From Celeribacter halophilus (lineage in GTDB: Bacteria > Pseudomonadota > Alphaproteobacteria > Rhodobacterales > Rhodobacteraceae), in the NCBI RefSeq assembly GCF_900114135.1, contig NZ_FORY01000015.1, positions 1 to 64,000 of the forward strand: a stretch of 64,000 bases of DNA. Direction: 5' to 3'. The position numbers and the translations under genes were made by a program. The stretch's first letter is position 1. The number at the start of each line of letters is the position of its first letter. Below, piece after piece: positions 8,961 to 18,331 of this stretch. The notes under the pieces are model-generated. The model saw only the letters and a program-made list of their open reading frames with translations. It did not search any database and had not been told where the DNA came from.

Positions 8961-9557
8961 GGCGCGGATCGCTCCAACGGGGCCGCGATGGTCGTAAAAG
9001 GGCACCTGCTCCGGCGGCATCCCCTTGTGCAGCGCTGCCTCCACCTCCGCCAACACAACGCGGGTGACAAAGGGCAGATCAAAGGCCCGCGCCCCTTGCA
9101 AGGTCACCCATTGCAAAAAGGAAAGCTCGTCCTCAGCCTGCGAGAAATCGTCCGGATCATTGGCGATGTGATCAGCATTCACCAAGAAGAACCGCGCATC
9201 GAACCGACGCGGACGTCCCGGCGGCGTAATGGCGCGAAAGATGAAATGCGCCTCGCTCATCTGTCTCAGGATCAGGCCGGTCTCTTCTTGCAACTCCCGC
9301 ACCGCCGTATGGACCAATGCAGTCGCCAGATCGGGAGACGCGTCTTCGACCAGACGCCGCCATGTGACCGGCTCAAGAGTATCTGGCAAGGGCGCGTTGA
9401 AATCCTCCGGATCGACCGCGCCCCCGGGGAACACAAATTTACCGGGCATGAACACCGCAGACTGCCCGCGCTGCCCCATCAGAACGCGCGGCCCGTCAGG
9501 ACCGTCGCGCAAAAGGATCACCGTTGCGGCATCGCGAATGGGAATATCGTATTTCAT
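8952..9557 (-). CDS. Nudix hydrolase
   Basis: A 201-aa soluble protein with the C-terminal half of the Nudix box, RELQEETGL, preceded by a GGAVDPED segment and a longer spacer than in MutT, as in NUDT19-like and related acyl-CoA or nucleotide diphosphatases. Its 3' end overlaps the convergent exonuclease gene by 9 bases. The substrate cannot be told from sequence; an acyl-CoA or nucleotide diphosphate derivative is plausible for this subgroup. Confidence 0.9.
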   Translation of the reverse strand: MKYDIPIRDAATVILLRDGPDGPRVLMGQRGQSAVFMPGKFVFPGGAVDPEDFNAPLPDTLEPVTWRRLVEDASPDLATALVHTAVRELQEETGLILRQMSEAHFIFRAITPPGRPRRFDARFFLVNADHIANDPDDFSQAEDELSFLQWVTLQGARAFDLPFVTRVVLAEVEAALHKGMPPEQVPFYDHRGPVGAIRALR

Positions 9558-9577
9558 AACCGCAGCCTAAAACGCAT

Positions 9578-10747
9578 TTAAGGCTCGCGGAAGGCCTCTC
9601 GTGACTTGTAAAGCGGTTTCAGGAGATATTGCAGAAAGGTCTTCGAACCTGTGTGCAACTCTACCTGCGCGCGCATACCGGGACGGATTTCAATCTTTTT
9701 CTGACGATCCGTGAGGCTCGACAGATCAACCGAGGCCGTCACCCGATAATAGGGCTGCGCATCCGGATCCCGCTCATCCTTGAACGTATCGGCAGAAACC
9801 ACCTGCACCTTGCCCTTGAGCGTGCCGTAGATGGTGTAATCATAAGCCGACAGTTTGATAGTCGCGTCCTGCCCCGGCTCGACATGGGCGATGTCTTCGG
9901 GGCGCACCTGTGCCTCAATGAAGAGCTCCTCGTCCACCGGAATGATCTGCACCAGTTCCTCACCCGGACGGATCACGCCGCCGATGGTGGTCACGGTCAG
10001 GTTATTGACGATCCCGCGCATGGGAGCGGTGATAACCGTCCGGTTCAACTGGTCATTGGCCAGTGTCAGCGCCTGTTTGACCGAGGCAATTTCCTTGAGC
10101 GTATCGGAATAGTCCTCCGCCCGCTGCAACTCCGCCTGCGTGACGATCTCGTTATATTTGAGCTGCGCATCGGAATGGGTTTTACGCGCGCGGGTCACTT
10201 CGATCAGCGCCACGACGTTCTTTTTGAGCATGTCCTCCATCAAGGAGCGCTCGGTTTCTGCCTGTTTGAGAACCGCCAGAGCGCCATCCTTACGCGCCAG
10301 ATAGTCCGCCACACGCGCCTTGAGCAACGCCTGCTCGGAGGCCAGGACATCCTGCGCACGGGCGGCCAGAGCCTCCGGCACCTCGAAACTCTCTTCCCCC
10401 GCCATTTCCGCCTCAAGGCGAAGCTGACGGACCTGCAGAGCATCGAGTTTTTCCTGAAGATCATCGGCAGAGGTGCGGAATTCCGTGCCCTGCAACCGCG
10501 CAAGCACATGCCCCTGTTCGACCTCTTCGCCCTCTTGGACCAGAAGCTCGGACAGAATACCGCCTTCAAGGTTCTGGACGATCTGCGGGCGCGAGCTTGA
10601 AATCATCTGGCCATCGGCACGCACGATCTCGTCCACCCGCGCAATCGCCGCCCAGAGGATGAAAACCAAAAGGACCAGCCCGCCGATGCGAATGACCCAA
10701 CCGGGCCGATCCATATCGCGATCCAGCATGTCATCCAGCGTGACCAT
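9578..10747 (-). CDS. Type I secretion periplasmic adaptor (HlyD/LapC family)
   Basis: A 389-aa membrane fusion protein: one N-terminal membrane segment (about residues 18-38), a barrel-lipoyl stretch with the family motif NLEGGILSELLVQEGEEV, a long coiled-coil hairpin (about 95-235), and a C-terminal beta domain ending in the HlyD signature near IRPGMRAQVE. It bridges the inner-membrane ABC protein and the outer-membrane TolC. The start overlaps the ABC gene stop as TGATG, so the two are translationally coupled. It is the last gene of the adhesin/secretion operon. Confidence 0.94.
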   Translation of the reverse strand: MVTLDDMLDRDMDRPGWVIRIGGLVLLVFILWAAIARVDEIVRADGQMISSSRPQIVQNLEGGILSELLVQEGEEVEQGHVLARLQGTEFRTSADDLQEKLDALQVRQLRLEAEMAGEESFEVPEALAARAQDVLASEQALLKARVADYLARKDGALAVLKQAETERSLMEDMLKKNVVALIEVTRARKTHSDAQLKYNEIVTQAELQRAEDYSDTLKEIASVKQALTLANDQLNRTVITAPMRGIVNNLTVTTIGGVIRPGEELVQIIPVDEELFIEAQVRPEDIAHVEPGQDATIKLSAYDYTIYGTLKGKVQVVSADTFKDERDPDAQPYYRVTASVDLSSLTDRQKKIEIRPGMRAQVELHTGSKTFLQYLLKPLYKSREAFREP

Positions 10748-13560
10748 CAGGCGCGCCCATCCGTTTTTTGTGGCTTCGCCAAATGCGCCATCACCTGATC
10801 GCGCGGCCCGTCCACAACCATGCGGCCATCTTTAAACACCATCGTCCGATCCGTCAGACCGACAATGGGCATCCGGTGCGTCGCGATGATGGCCGTGCGG
10901 CCTTTGAGCCATACATTCAATCGCGCCACCAGCGCGGTTTCAAGCGCCTGATCCAGCGCAGCGGTCGGTTCGTCCAGAAGGCAGACCGAAGGATCTTGCA
11001 ACCACATCCGCGCCCAGCCGATAGATTGCCGCTGCCCGACCGAGAGGCCTTCACCACCATCGCGAATTTCGAGATCAAGGCCACGGTGATGGCCTCGCAC
11101 GAAAGCACCAAGACCCGCGAAATCAAGAGCGGCCAGAAGCCGGTCGTCATCACGTTCCATGCCGCCGAGATTGAGGTTCTCCCGCAAGGTTCCGGCAAAG
11201 AGTCGCACATCCTGTCCCAGATAGCCAACGGCCCGCCGAATGTCGCGCGGGTCGATCTGGCTCATCTCCGCCCCGTCAAGCAGGAGCCGCCCTTGCGTCG
11301 GCGCATAGAGACCGGCAAGCAGTTTCAGGAATGTGCTTTTGCCTGATCCGTTCGCGCCCAGAACCGCAATTTTCTGTCCGGGTTTGATGTCGAGCGCCGG
11401 CAAGTCCAGCGTCGGAGCACCCTCAGAATCGTAGCGGAACTGCATCTCGCGCAGCGCATAAGCCCCCGCAATCTCGGGACGGCGCAGGAAGTTCCGGTCC
11501 TCGCCTGCATCCTGAGGGGCGGTGGCAATGGCATCCAACCCGTCCAACGCGGTTTTGACATTGCTCCAGCGTGCCATCGTGCCCGAAAGCTGCGTCAAAG
11601 GCGCAAGTGTGCGCGAGGTCAGAATACCCGTGGCGATGATCGTCCCCACGGTGAATTCACCCGCAAACACCAGATAGGTGCCCGCCACAACGGCCAGCAC
11701 ATAGGTGAGTTGCTGCACGCCTTGCGACCAAAAGGTCAACAGACCCGCGAGCTTCCGTTGTTCTGACGATTTCGCGGCAGACAACAGGTTCAACTCGTCC
11801 CAGATGCGCCGCACACGGGTCTCCCCGCGCTGGGTTTTGATCGTGTCCAACTCGAACACAGCCTCATGCAGCAAGCGCGATGCCTTGGCCGAGGCCCCTT
11901 GGGTTTCCCGCGTCAGGCGCATCATGCGCTTTTGCATGAAATAGCCCGGCACCACCATGATGGTGGCCCCCAGCAGCAAAATCCAGACGACTGGCCCCGC
12001 GATAGAGGCGACAAGCATAAAGAACAGGAATATAAACGGAATATCCGCCACGGAACCGATGGTGGAGGCGGTAAAGAACTCGCGCACGGAACCGAATTCC
12101 CGCATTGCAGAGAACAGTCCCGTCGGCGTGGTCGGACGCGCATCCGAGCGCATCCCCAAAAGCCGCCCCATCAACATCGACTGCACCCGCAACTCGATCT
12201 GACGCCCGGCACCGTCCATCAACCGCGAACGCGCGAGTTTCAGCACCGCCTCGAAACCGATCGCCAGAGAGGCCCCCAGCGCCAGCACCCAAAGCGTGGC
12301 TTGCGACTGGTGCGGGATCACGCGGTCATAGACCTGAAGCGAGAACATTGCGACCGCCACGGCCAGCATATTGGCCAGAAGCGACCCGAGCGCGATTTCT
12401 CCGATTTGCCGTTTGAACGCCCCGAACTGCCCCCAGAACCAGTGGTTGCGCGACATATCCGGCAGGTAACTGGCCGCAATCGAATCCAGCGTTTTACCCG
12501 CCCGAATGGCCACTCCGGCAAAGAACGGCGCAAATTCCGCCAAGGGCACCTCAACCCGTTGATCCGGAGCGTTCTGTTCGAACAGGGTCAGCATTTGTCC
12601 CTTTTGCTTGAGCACCAGAACCACATGACCCGAAGACATATACGCCAGTGCAGGCCAGAGGCGGGGCGTCAATTCGCGGGGCTGCGCCACTTCGGCCTTG
12701 AGACCTGTCAGCTCCAGAGCCCGCAGCATGGCCTCCGGCGCGATATCGTCGTCGGGTTGTGCGGCGAAACTTTCGAGAATGTCGGACAGGATGGCGCGAT
12801 GGCCGAACTGGCTCGCAAATTGGGCGACAAGCTCGGCACGCTGCAAGGCGCGGGGCGAAAAGACGGGCTGCGGCGGTGTCGCGGGCAGGATGTCTGCGGC
12901 GGGCATAACCTCCGCAGGGGCCGCCTCAACCGTCGCGGGTCCGGCGGGCGCAAAATCGTCCGGAAAGACTTGCGCCACCTCTTCATGAACAGGTGCTTGC
13001 GGCTCTTTTGCAGACAAATCCTGAGCGGTCGGCACCTGCGGTTCTTCGGCCTGAGCCGTCACGAGAGGAGCAGCCTCGGCCTGTGCCTTCTGCGCCTCAA
13101 GTTGCGTCTGTAACTTTTCTTCGCGCCGCGCTTTGGCCGCCGCTTTGACTTCTTCCGCATTGCGCTTGGGTCTGCGCGCCGTGTCTGCGACCTCGCGGGC
13201 ACGCTCCCGACGCTGGGCCTTGGCCTCTTCCTGCGCTTTGCATTCTGCCTCGCGGGCTTTCGCGCTGGCCTCTTCGCGGGCACGGGTCTCTGCCGCAGCA
13301 GCGGACGCCTTGGCCCGCAAAGCCTCCTTGGCCGCGCGTTTTTTCTCTTCAAGCGGATCAAGGGGCGCTGCGACAGGGTCTTTTGCAGTGGGTTTGGCGC
13401 GTTTGGCCTCCGGTTTGGGCGCCTTTTTGCGCAGGGGTTGCGCTTTCCCGAGGTGCACAGTCAAAGGCTCCTTCGGAGGTTTGCGCTCATTTGAGACATC
13501 TGTCGGCACAACAGGTTTGGCCGAACTGAGTTTAAATGCAAGTTTCGGTGCTTTGCTCAA
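10747..13560 (-). CDS. Type I secretion ABC permease/ATPase (LapB-like) with a long charged N-terminal extension
   Basis: A 937-aa ABC exporter. Residues about 1-225 are a low-complexity Ala/Lys/Glu/Arg-rich segment unlike the normal family start. Then come a C39-like, probably non-proteolytic domain (about 235-365), a six-helix transmembrane domain (about 385-660) and the nucleotide-binding domain with GANGSGKST (about 731-739), LSVGQ signature (about 836) and LLDEPTAALD (about 860). The start is a TTG whose bases overlap the tolC stop (TTGA), implying coupling. LapB-type proteins export large RTX or Ig-repeat adhesins; the adhesin gene upstream is the obvious cargo. Confidence 0.93.
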   Translation of the reverse strand: MSKAPKLAFKLSSAKPVVPTDVSNERKPPKEPLTVHLGKAQPLRKKAPKPEAKRAKPTAKDPVAAPLDPLEEKKRAAKEALRAKASAAAAETRAREEASAKAREAECKAQEEAKAQRRERAREVADTARRPKRNAEEVKAAAKARREEKLQTQLEAQKAQAEAAPLVTAQAEEPQVPTAQDLSAKEPQAPVHEEVAQVFPDDFAPAGPATVEAAPAEVMPAADILPATPPQPVFSPRALQRAELVAQFASQFGHRAILSDILESFAAQPDDDIAPEAMLRALELTGLKAEVAQPRELTPRLWPALAYMSSGHVVLVLKQKGQMLTLFEQNAPDQRVEVPLAEFAPFFAGVAIRAGKTLDSIAASYLPDMSRNHWFWGQFGAFKRQIGEIALGSLLANMLAVAVAMFSLQVYDRVIPHQSQATLWVLALGASLAIGFEAVLKLARSRLMDGAGRQIELRVQSMLMGRLLGMRSDARPTTPTGLFSAMREFGSVREFFTASTIGSVADIPFIFLFFMLVASIAGPVVWILLLGATIMVVPGYFMQKRMMRLTRETQGASAKASRLLHEAVFELDTIKTQRGETRVRRIWDELNLLSAAKSSEQRKLAGLLTFWSQGVQQLTYVLAVVAGTYLVFAGEFTVGTIIATGILTSRTLAPLTQLSGTMARWSNVKTALDGLDAIATAPQDAGEDRNFLRRPEIAGAYALREMQFRYDSEGAPTLDLPALDIKPGQKIAVLGANGSGKSTFLKLLAGLYAPTQGRLLLDGAEMSQIDPRDIRRAVGYLGQDVRLFAGTLRENLNLGGMERDDDRLLAALDFAGLGAFVRGHHRGLDLEIRDGGEGLSVGQRQSIGWARMWLQDPSVCLLDEPTAALDQALETALVARLNVWLKGRTAIIATHRMPIVGLTDRTMVFKDGRMVVDGPRDQVMAHLAKPQKTDGRA

Positions 13561-14888
13561 ATCGATGCCCCATCGGCAAGTGCCCCGGAAACCCGCGCGA
13601 TCTCCAACTCGGTCAGGGCAATTTCATATTTAAGATCAATATGTTTCAATTCTTCACGGATCATTTGCTCATACACGCTCAATACATCCATGACGGATTT
13701 TTGGCCCGCTTCGAACTGATCCTGGAAAATTCGGTAATTGGCGCGGGTCTGCTGCACCAGATCAGCGGAATCGCGTTCCTGCCGTTTGAGTGCAGACAAG
13801 CGATTATCAAGCTGCGCCCGTTTGCGTGCAGCCGATTCCCGCGCTTTGGCCACACCGGCCTGTGCCGCCGCCTCGCGGGCGCGGCTGGCCTCCATTTCAG
13901 CGGCAGTGCCAAGACCCAGACCACCGCCTTTGTAATCCACCGACGACTCGTCGCCTTGGCCAAGAAACCCTGTCACACCCAACGTCGGCAACATGGAAGC
14001 ACGCTCAAGGCTGCCTTCGGCCTGCGCACGTTTGGCCTCGGCTTCGGCGCGGACAACATCAAGCTGGGTCAAGCTCTCCGGCGGCAGGCTCAAACCCGTC
14101 GCCTGTGTCAATTCGGGCAAGTTCGCCCCGCCCGTCAGCGTGGCCAGCTCTGCAGTCGCACTTTGCTGTGCCTCGCGATGGGTGCGCGCCTCATGTTCCA
14201 TTTCGGAGATGATCGAGCGCACGACCCGCTGGTCCGACAGGGACGACGCGCCACCGCTCACCCGTTCACTGACAACGCGGTTGAATTCCCGCATACGTCC
14301 GAGACCACGCTCGGCCATGCTGGCCTTTTCCCGCGCTTCGGCGGTGGTGATATAGAGCTTCAGCCCGTCGAACACACGGTCATTCATGTCCTGAGACAGT
14401 GCCACGGCGGAGACTTCGACATCCGCCGCCGCGAAGGCCCGTTCGGCCTTGCGCTTGCCGTTATCGTAAAGCGTCACCTCGACCAGAAGACCGGCGACCA
14501 ACTCGCCCAGAGAGTCGAGGGAGATATAGGGGCCAATTGTCGGCAGCCAGTTCTTCGACCGCGCAACCGCACGCATTTTGGATGCGCGCAATTCGGCTTC
14601 GGCCACGCCGGAAGAGGTGGAAAGAACCGCTTGGGCCACCTGATCATAGGCAGATCCCGAGGCCAGAACCGAGCGGCGATTCAACAGGTCAGTAATAATG
14701 GGGGAGGCCTCACCGCTATTCGCCACGGTCAGACTGGGGGCTTCGCTGTCTTTCACTTCGGACAGGGTGCCGGAATCGCCTTTGAGAAACGCGACAGGTT
14801 TCACATCAGACAAGCCCTGCGCGCCGACGCAGCCACTCAGGCACACCGCCGCACTCATCGCGATGCAAAGTGGTGTCCGAAATCGCAT
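13557..14888 (-). CDS. TolC-family outer-membrane channel of the type I system, lipoprotein
   Basis: A 443-aa protein starting MRFRTPLC with a lipoprotein signal and lipobox LSGC near residue 20. The rest is alpha-helical with paired repeats and the long coiled stretches expected of TolC/LapE channels. ATG 14888 has AGGGGA upstream; the frame continues above it but has neither a signal nor plausible composition there. It sits between the adhesin gene and the ABC gene, overlapping the latter by 4 bases, and completes the tripartite export system. Confidence 0.92.
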   Translation of the reverse strand: MRFRTPLCIAMSAAVCLSGCVGAQGLSDVKPVAFLKGDSGTLSEVKDSEAPSLTVANSGEASPIITDLLNRRSVLASGSAYDQVAQAVLSTSSGVAEAELRASKMRAVARSKNWLPTIGPYISLDSLGELVAGLLVEVTLYDNGKRKAERAFAAADVEVSAVALSQDMNDRVFDGLKLYITTAEAREKASMAERGLGRMREFNRVVSERVSGGASSLSDQRVVRSIISEMEHEARTHREAQQSATAELATLTGGANLPELTQATGLSLPPESLTQLDVVRAEAEAKRAQAEGSLERASMLPTLGVTGFLGQGDESSVDYKGGGLGLGTAAEMEASRAREAAAQAGVAKARESAARKRAQLDNRLSALKRQERDSADLVQQTRANYRIFQDQFEAGQKSVMDVLSVYEQMIREELKHIDLKYEIALTELEIARVSGALADGASI

Positions 14889-14916
14889 AGCTTCCCCTTG
14901 GCCCAATGTTGCGAAA

Positions 14917-14936
14917 GGCGGGGTTTTCACCCCGCC
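14917..14936 (-). other. Intercistronic hairpin between adhesin and tolC
   Basis: On the minus strand GGCGGGGT pairs with ACCCCGCC around GAAA: a perfect 8-bp stem with a GNRA-type tetraloop, followed by TTT. It lies 20 bases beyond the adhesin stop and before tolC. It may attenuate transcription so that the adhesin is made in excess over its exporter; this is inference. Confidence 0.65.
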
Positions 14937-14955
14937 GCTCTCATTGTTTTCGCCC

Positions 14956-17900
14956 TTACGGCAACACCTGCACGTCGACATCCTGATCGACGAGCACCTG
15001 ATCGTCGCCAAGCGTGTAGATGTCGTAAGTTTGTCCATCATCCGCGGAGCTTTGGCCCGTGACCTCAGCGCCTTGGAGCACCACCTTGTCATCTTCGCCA
15101 CCGTGAATCGTGAGGCTTCCGTCTTCGCCGACCAGACGATCAAGGTCATCTGCCGAGAGGGTCACCTGACCACCGTTCACGAATTGCAGGTCAATCGCAC
15201 CGAGGTCGAACTGGTCCAGACCGGCATTGTCGAGGTCCACTTCGAAATAGGCCCCTTCCGGACGTTCGTTCGTGGTGTCGAGCACCAGAAGCGTATCCGA
15301 TTGGTTGCCCGCTTCATCCTCGGAGGCAATCACGATCTGGTCACCGTTGGACACTTCAGAGCCGAAGTTCAGCAAAGTTTCTTCGCCCAGATCGATATCC
15401 GAGTGGGAGATTTCCGTGGTCGTACCCTCTTCGTCAAGCGCATGGACCGCAATGTCGTCATCGCTTTCCGCAATATAGATCGAACGCACGCCATCAACAC
15501 CGCGAGTAACGTACTCAACAACAGGCTCGCTGATCTCGGTATCAACCGTGATCGAAGTGGTTTCGGAACGGGTGTTGCCCGCAGCATCCGTAGCTTCGAT
15601 CAGGACATCGGCATCATAGGTGCCTTCGCTGATTTCACCCGGTTCATAGGTAACCGTCCATGTGCCATCATCGGCCACAGCCGCCTCGCGACGCACCCCG
15701 TCCAAAGTCACATAGACCGTGGATCCGGCCTCAACCGTGCCGGTCAAGCTTGCGCCTTCGTTCACTTCCGCAAGGTTCAGGAACATGTCGCCGCCGGCAT
15801 CTGCCGTCAAATCCAGCTCATTGACATAGGTGTCATAGGTGATCGTTTCCGTGAGCGACGAGGTGTTCCCCGCCGGATCCTTTGCGGAAATGGTCACATC
15901 AGCCGTGCCTTCGCCGGAGGGCAAAGCGGAAGTCGGAATGGTCGCGCTCCAGTTGCCTGCGCCATCGACCGTCGCCGTGTAGCTTTGGTTCTGATAGGTC
16001 ACAGTCACAGTGGACCCGACTTCTACGGTGCCGGAGAGAGCCACGCCCGCTTGCGCTTCGGCATAGCTCACAACCCCGTCAGCCCCGCCCTGAACACCGG
16101 TCTCTGCAAAATTCGACACAAAGGTGTCAATCTCGACAGCGGACTGAACCGTGGTCGAGTTCCCCGCAGCATCGGTCAGGGTCGCGGTGACGGTGCTGTC
16201 ATATTCGCCGGCTGTGATCTCGGAAGCCGCAAAGAACGCCGAATAGGTGCCGGAAGGGGTCGAAGTCACAGTGTGAGACACACCTGCCAGCGTCACGGTC
16301 ACAGTTTCACCTGCGGTCGCCGTGCCGGAGATCCAGACCCCGTCGGAGGCTTCGGCCGCGTTGATCACGTTATCGCCTTCGATCGGCGTGGTCAGCGTGA
16401 TATTGCCCGCAACCGTATCGACATGCACAGTGCTGGTGGTGGTGTCCGTGTTGCCCGCCGCATCGGTGGAAACTGCGGTCAGCGTGGTGTCATATTCCCC
16501 GCCGCTCAGCGTGCCCGCCGGATAGCTTGCCGTCCAGTTGCCGGAGGCATCCGCAATGGTGGTAACCGACACGCCAGCCAAAGTCACCACAACCGTCGCG
16601 CCCGCCTCGGCGGTGCCGGTGAAGTTCATGGCCTGCTGGCTTTCGGACAGGTTGATGGTCTCGTCACCGCCCGAATGCCCTGCGTCAATGGCCACGCCGG
16701 TTTCTGTGTCGATCTCGAAAGCGCCTGTCGCGGAGGTGGTGTTCCCTGCCAGATCGGTCGAAACCGCGCTGACATCCGTGGTGTAAGTGCCTTCGGGCAG
16801 GGTGCCGTTTTCATAGAGCACGGACCAAGTGCCATCCTCACCCACAGTGGTCGTGCGCTCCACGCCTTTGACCGTCACGGTCACAGATGCGCCCGCTTCG
16901 CCCGTGCCGGTGAGGGTCACGCCCGCGTTCATTTCGGAGAGGTTCACCGTGCCGTCGCCCCCCGCCGAGTCGCTGTCAACCGAGACCGAAGCCTCAAGGT
17001 CGATGGCAATATCATGGGTATAGCTCGCAGCATTGCCATAGGCATCGGTGACCGTCGCAGTGACGGTGCTGTCATATGTGCCGTCGGGCAGCGCGTCACC
17101 GTCAAAGGTCACGCTCCATGTCCCGTCTTCAGCCACGGTGGTTTCCACCACCTGACCTTCCAGCTCGACCACAACCGTCGCACCGGCTTCGGATTGACCG
17201 GACACGATCACATCATCGCTGGCCTCGACAATATTGATGACATCGTCGCCCTCGACCGTGTCAAAGCTCAGGTCCTCAGCCTCTGTGTCCACAACCAGAG
17301 TGTCCGTCACCGTTGTCGAATTGCCGGCCTCGTCAATGGCGGTCACAGTCACATCGGTGGTGTATTCGCCGGTGTCGATGGTCTCGCTATCGAACTCGGT
17401 CGTCCATGTGCCGTCTTCACCAACCACAACGGTTTGCGATCCGCCGCCAACTTCGACGGTTACCGAAGAACCGGCCTCGCCTTCGCCGGAGATCGTGAAG
17501 CTGCCGCTGTCATAAATCTCGCCGTTCACATAGTCCTCGGTGCTTTCGACACCGGAGTTGATGCTGACCGTGGGCGGGGTTGTGTCTTTGGTTCCGCCAT
17601 CGCTATCATCATCGTCGCCACCGCTCAGGATCACGCCGGCACCAGCCACAGCAGCCGCTGCGGCGCCTGCGGCCCCGAGACCGGACAAGGCCGCACCTGC
17701 AACCAAAGGTGCAACAACCGGCTCGACACGTTCCAGGTCGAGAAAGGCAAGCTGGTCGTATTCGCTCCATTTGCCGGTCAGATCGATGTCCTGATAGGTC
17801 GCGACGAGTTGCCCCTCGTCCTCGGCCATGAAATCGACCTTGGTCATCAGACCGCGTTCGGAAAGCAACAGGTCATGCTCGCCTTCGAAGAAACCGTCCA

Positions 17901-18102
17901 ACACAATAGTCTTGCCACCGATCAGCTCGATAACGAGATCCCCCCCCTCGCGCGTATAGCCCGAGATTGCAGCACTCGACATGTTGAGGGAGATGTCCTC
18001 AACCGCCTCAACCGCTATGGTTTCGCTATTGCCGGAAAGGGAAAGTGTGCCTGTGGTTACGATGCCCGCGCCATCACGGACGGAATATTGAATGCCCAAC
18101 AT
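14956..18102 (-). CDS. Large Ig-like-repeat surface adhesin (BapA/LapA-like), type I secreted
   Basis: A 1048-aa acidic protein. Residues about 1-125 match the BapA prefix-like domain; about 130-165 is an Ala/Gly-rich stretch ending in DDDDSDGG. Seven Ig-like repeats of about 97 residues follow (about 203-880), each opening with (I/L)(S/T)G-x-x-EAG-x-x-V-x-V and containing DGTW/GNW, then D-x-AGN and a D-T/E boundary. The last about 165 residues contain a non-repeat domain and the terminal secretion region. There is no N-terminal Sec signal, as expected for type I export. It is the first gene of the operon with tolC, the ABC exporter and HlyD. Role: adhesion or biofilm formation, inferred from family. 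No RTX nonapeptide array is seen. Confidence 0.92.
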   Translation of the reverse strand: MLGIQYSVRDGAGIVTTGTLSLSGNSETIAVEAVEDISLNMSSAAISGYTREGGDLVIELIGGKTIVLDGFFEGEHDLLLSERGLMTKVDFMAEDEGQLVATYQDIDLTGKWSEYDQLAFLDLERVEPVVAPLVAGAALSGLGAAGAAAAAVAGAGVILSGGDDDDSDGGTKDTTPPTVSINSGVESTEDYVNGEIYDSGSFTISGEGEAGSSVTVEVGGGSQTVVVGEDGTWTTEFDSETIDTGEYTTDVTVTAIDEAGNSTTVTDTLVVDTEAEDLSFDTVEGDDVINIVEASDDVIVSGQSEAGATVVVELEGQVVETTVAEDGTWSVTFDGDALPDGTYDSTVTATVTDAYGNAASYTHDIAIDLEASVSVDSDSAGGDGTVNLSEMNAGVTLTGTGEAGASVTVTVKGVERTTTVGEDGTWSVLYENGTLPEGTYTTDVSAVSTDLAGNTTSATGAFEIDTETGVAIDAGHSGGDETINLSESQQAMNFTGTAEAGATVVVTLAGVSVTTIADASGNWTASYPAGTLSGGEYDTTLTAVSTDAAGNTDTTTSTVHVDTVAGNITLTTPIEGDNVINAAEASDGVWISGTATAGETVTVTLAGVSHTVTSTPSGTYSAFFAASEITAGEYDSTVTATLTDAAGNSTTVQSAVEIDTFVSNFAETGVQGGADGVVSYAEAQAGVALSGTVEVGSTVTVTYQNQSYTATVDGAGNWSATIPTSALPSGEGTADVTISAKDPAGNTSSLTETITYDTYVNELDLTADAGGDMFLNLAEVNEGASLTGTVEAGSTVYVTLDGVRREAAVADDGTWTVTYEPGEISEGTYDADVLIEATDAAGNTRSETTSITVDTEISEPVVEYVTRGVDGVRSIYIAESDDDIAVHALDEEGTTTEISHSDIDLGEETLLNFGSEVSNGDQIVIASEDEAGNQSDTLLVLDTTNERPEGAYFEVDLDNAGLDQFDLGAIDLQFVNGGQVTLSADDLDRLVGEDGSLTIHGGEDDKVVLQGAEVTGQSSADDGQTYDIYTLGDDQVLVDQDVDVQVLP

Positions 18103-18331
18103 TTTACCAATTCACTTCTGCTCGATAGGTAGCTGCATTCACACAATGCGATGCCGCTTTTGCTTTTCACGGGCGAATTTACACAAAAGTGATTCGCAGA
18201 CTAGGGGAGAAATTGATGGTTGGTCACATTTTTGACGTTTTTGCCACAAAATCAACGGCAGGTTGTGGGGCAGACCCCGAAATCTGGTCCTATGACCCAA
18301 ATATTGACGCATAAGCGCACAGCGCGCCGTC
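18103..18331. other. Intergenic region upstream of the adhesin operon
   Basis: About 230 bases between the adhesin start and the copA stop, both minus strand. It is richer in A/T than its flanks near the adhesin start and must hold the adhesin operon promoter, but I could not fix -35/-10 elements or an operator with confidence. No ORF with a ribosome site is visible. Confidence 0.5.

Noticed and set aside
14889-15149. A longer tolC start
   Set aside because: It would run back into the adhesin gene 3' end and lose the lipoprotein signal at the true start; AGGGGA precedes ATG 14888.
15000-17500. DNA-level tandem repeats or a phase-variable array in the adhesin gene
   Set aside because: Repeats are clear in the protein but the codons have diverged; I saw no long identical DNA units.
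14698-18132. A 1144-codon open frame on the plus strand across the adhesin and the tolC 5' region
   Set aside because: It is the exact antisense of the Ig-repeat gene; its composition (Arg/His/Gly-rich, no family motifs) follows from GC-biased codon use opposite. No ribosome site at its start.
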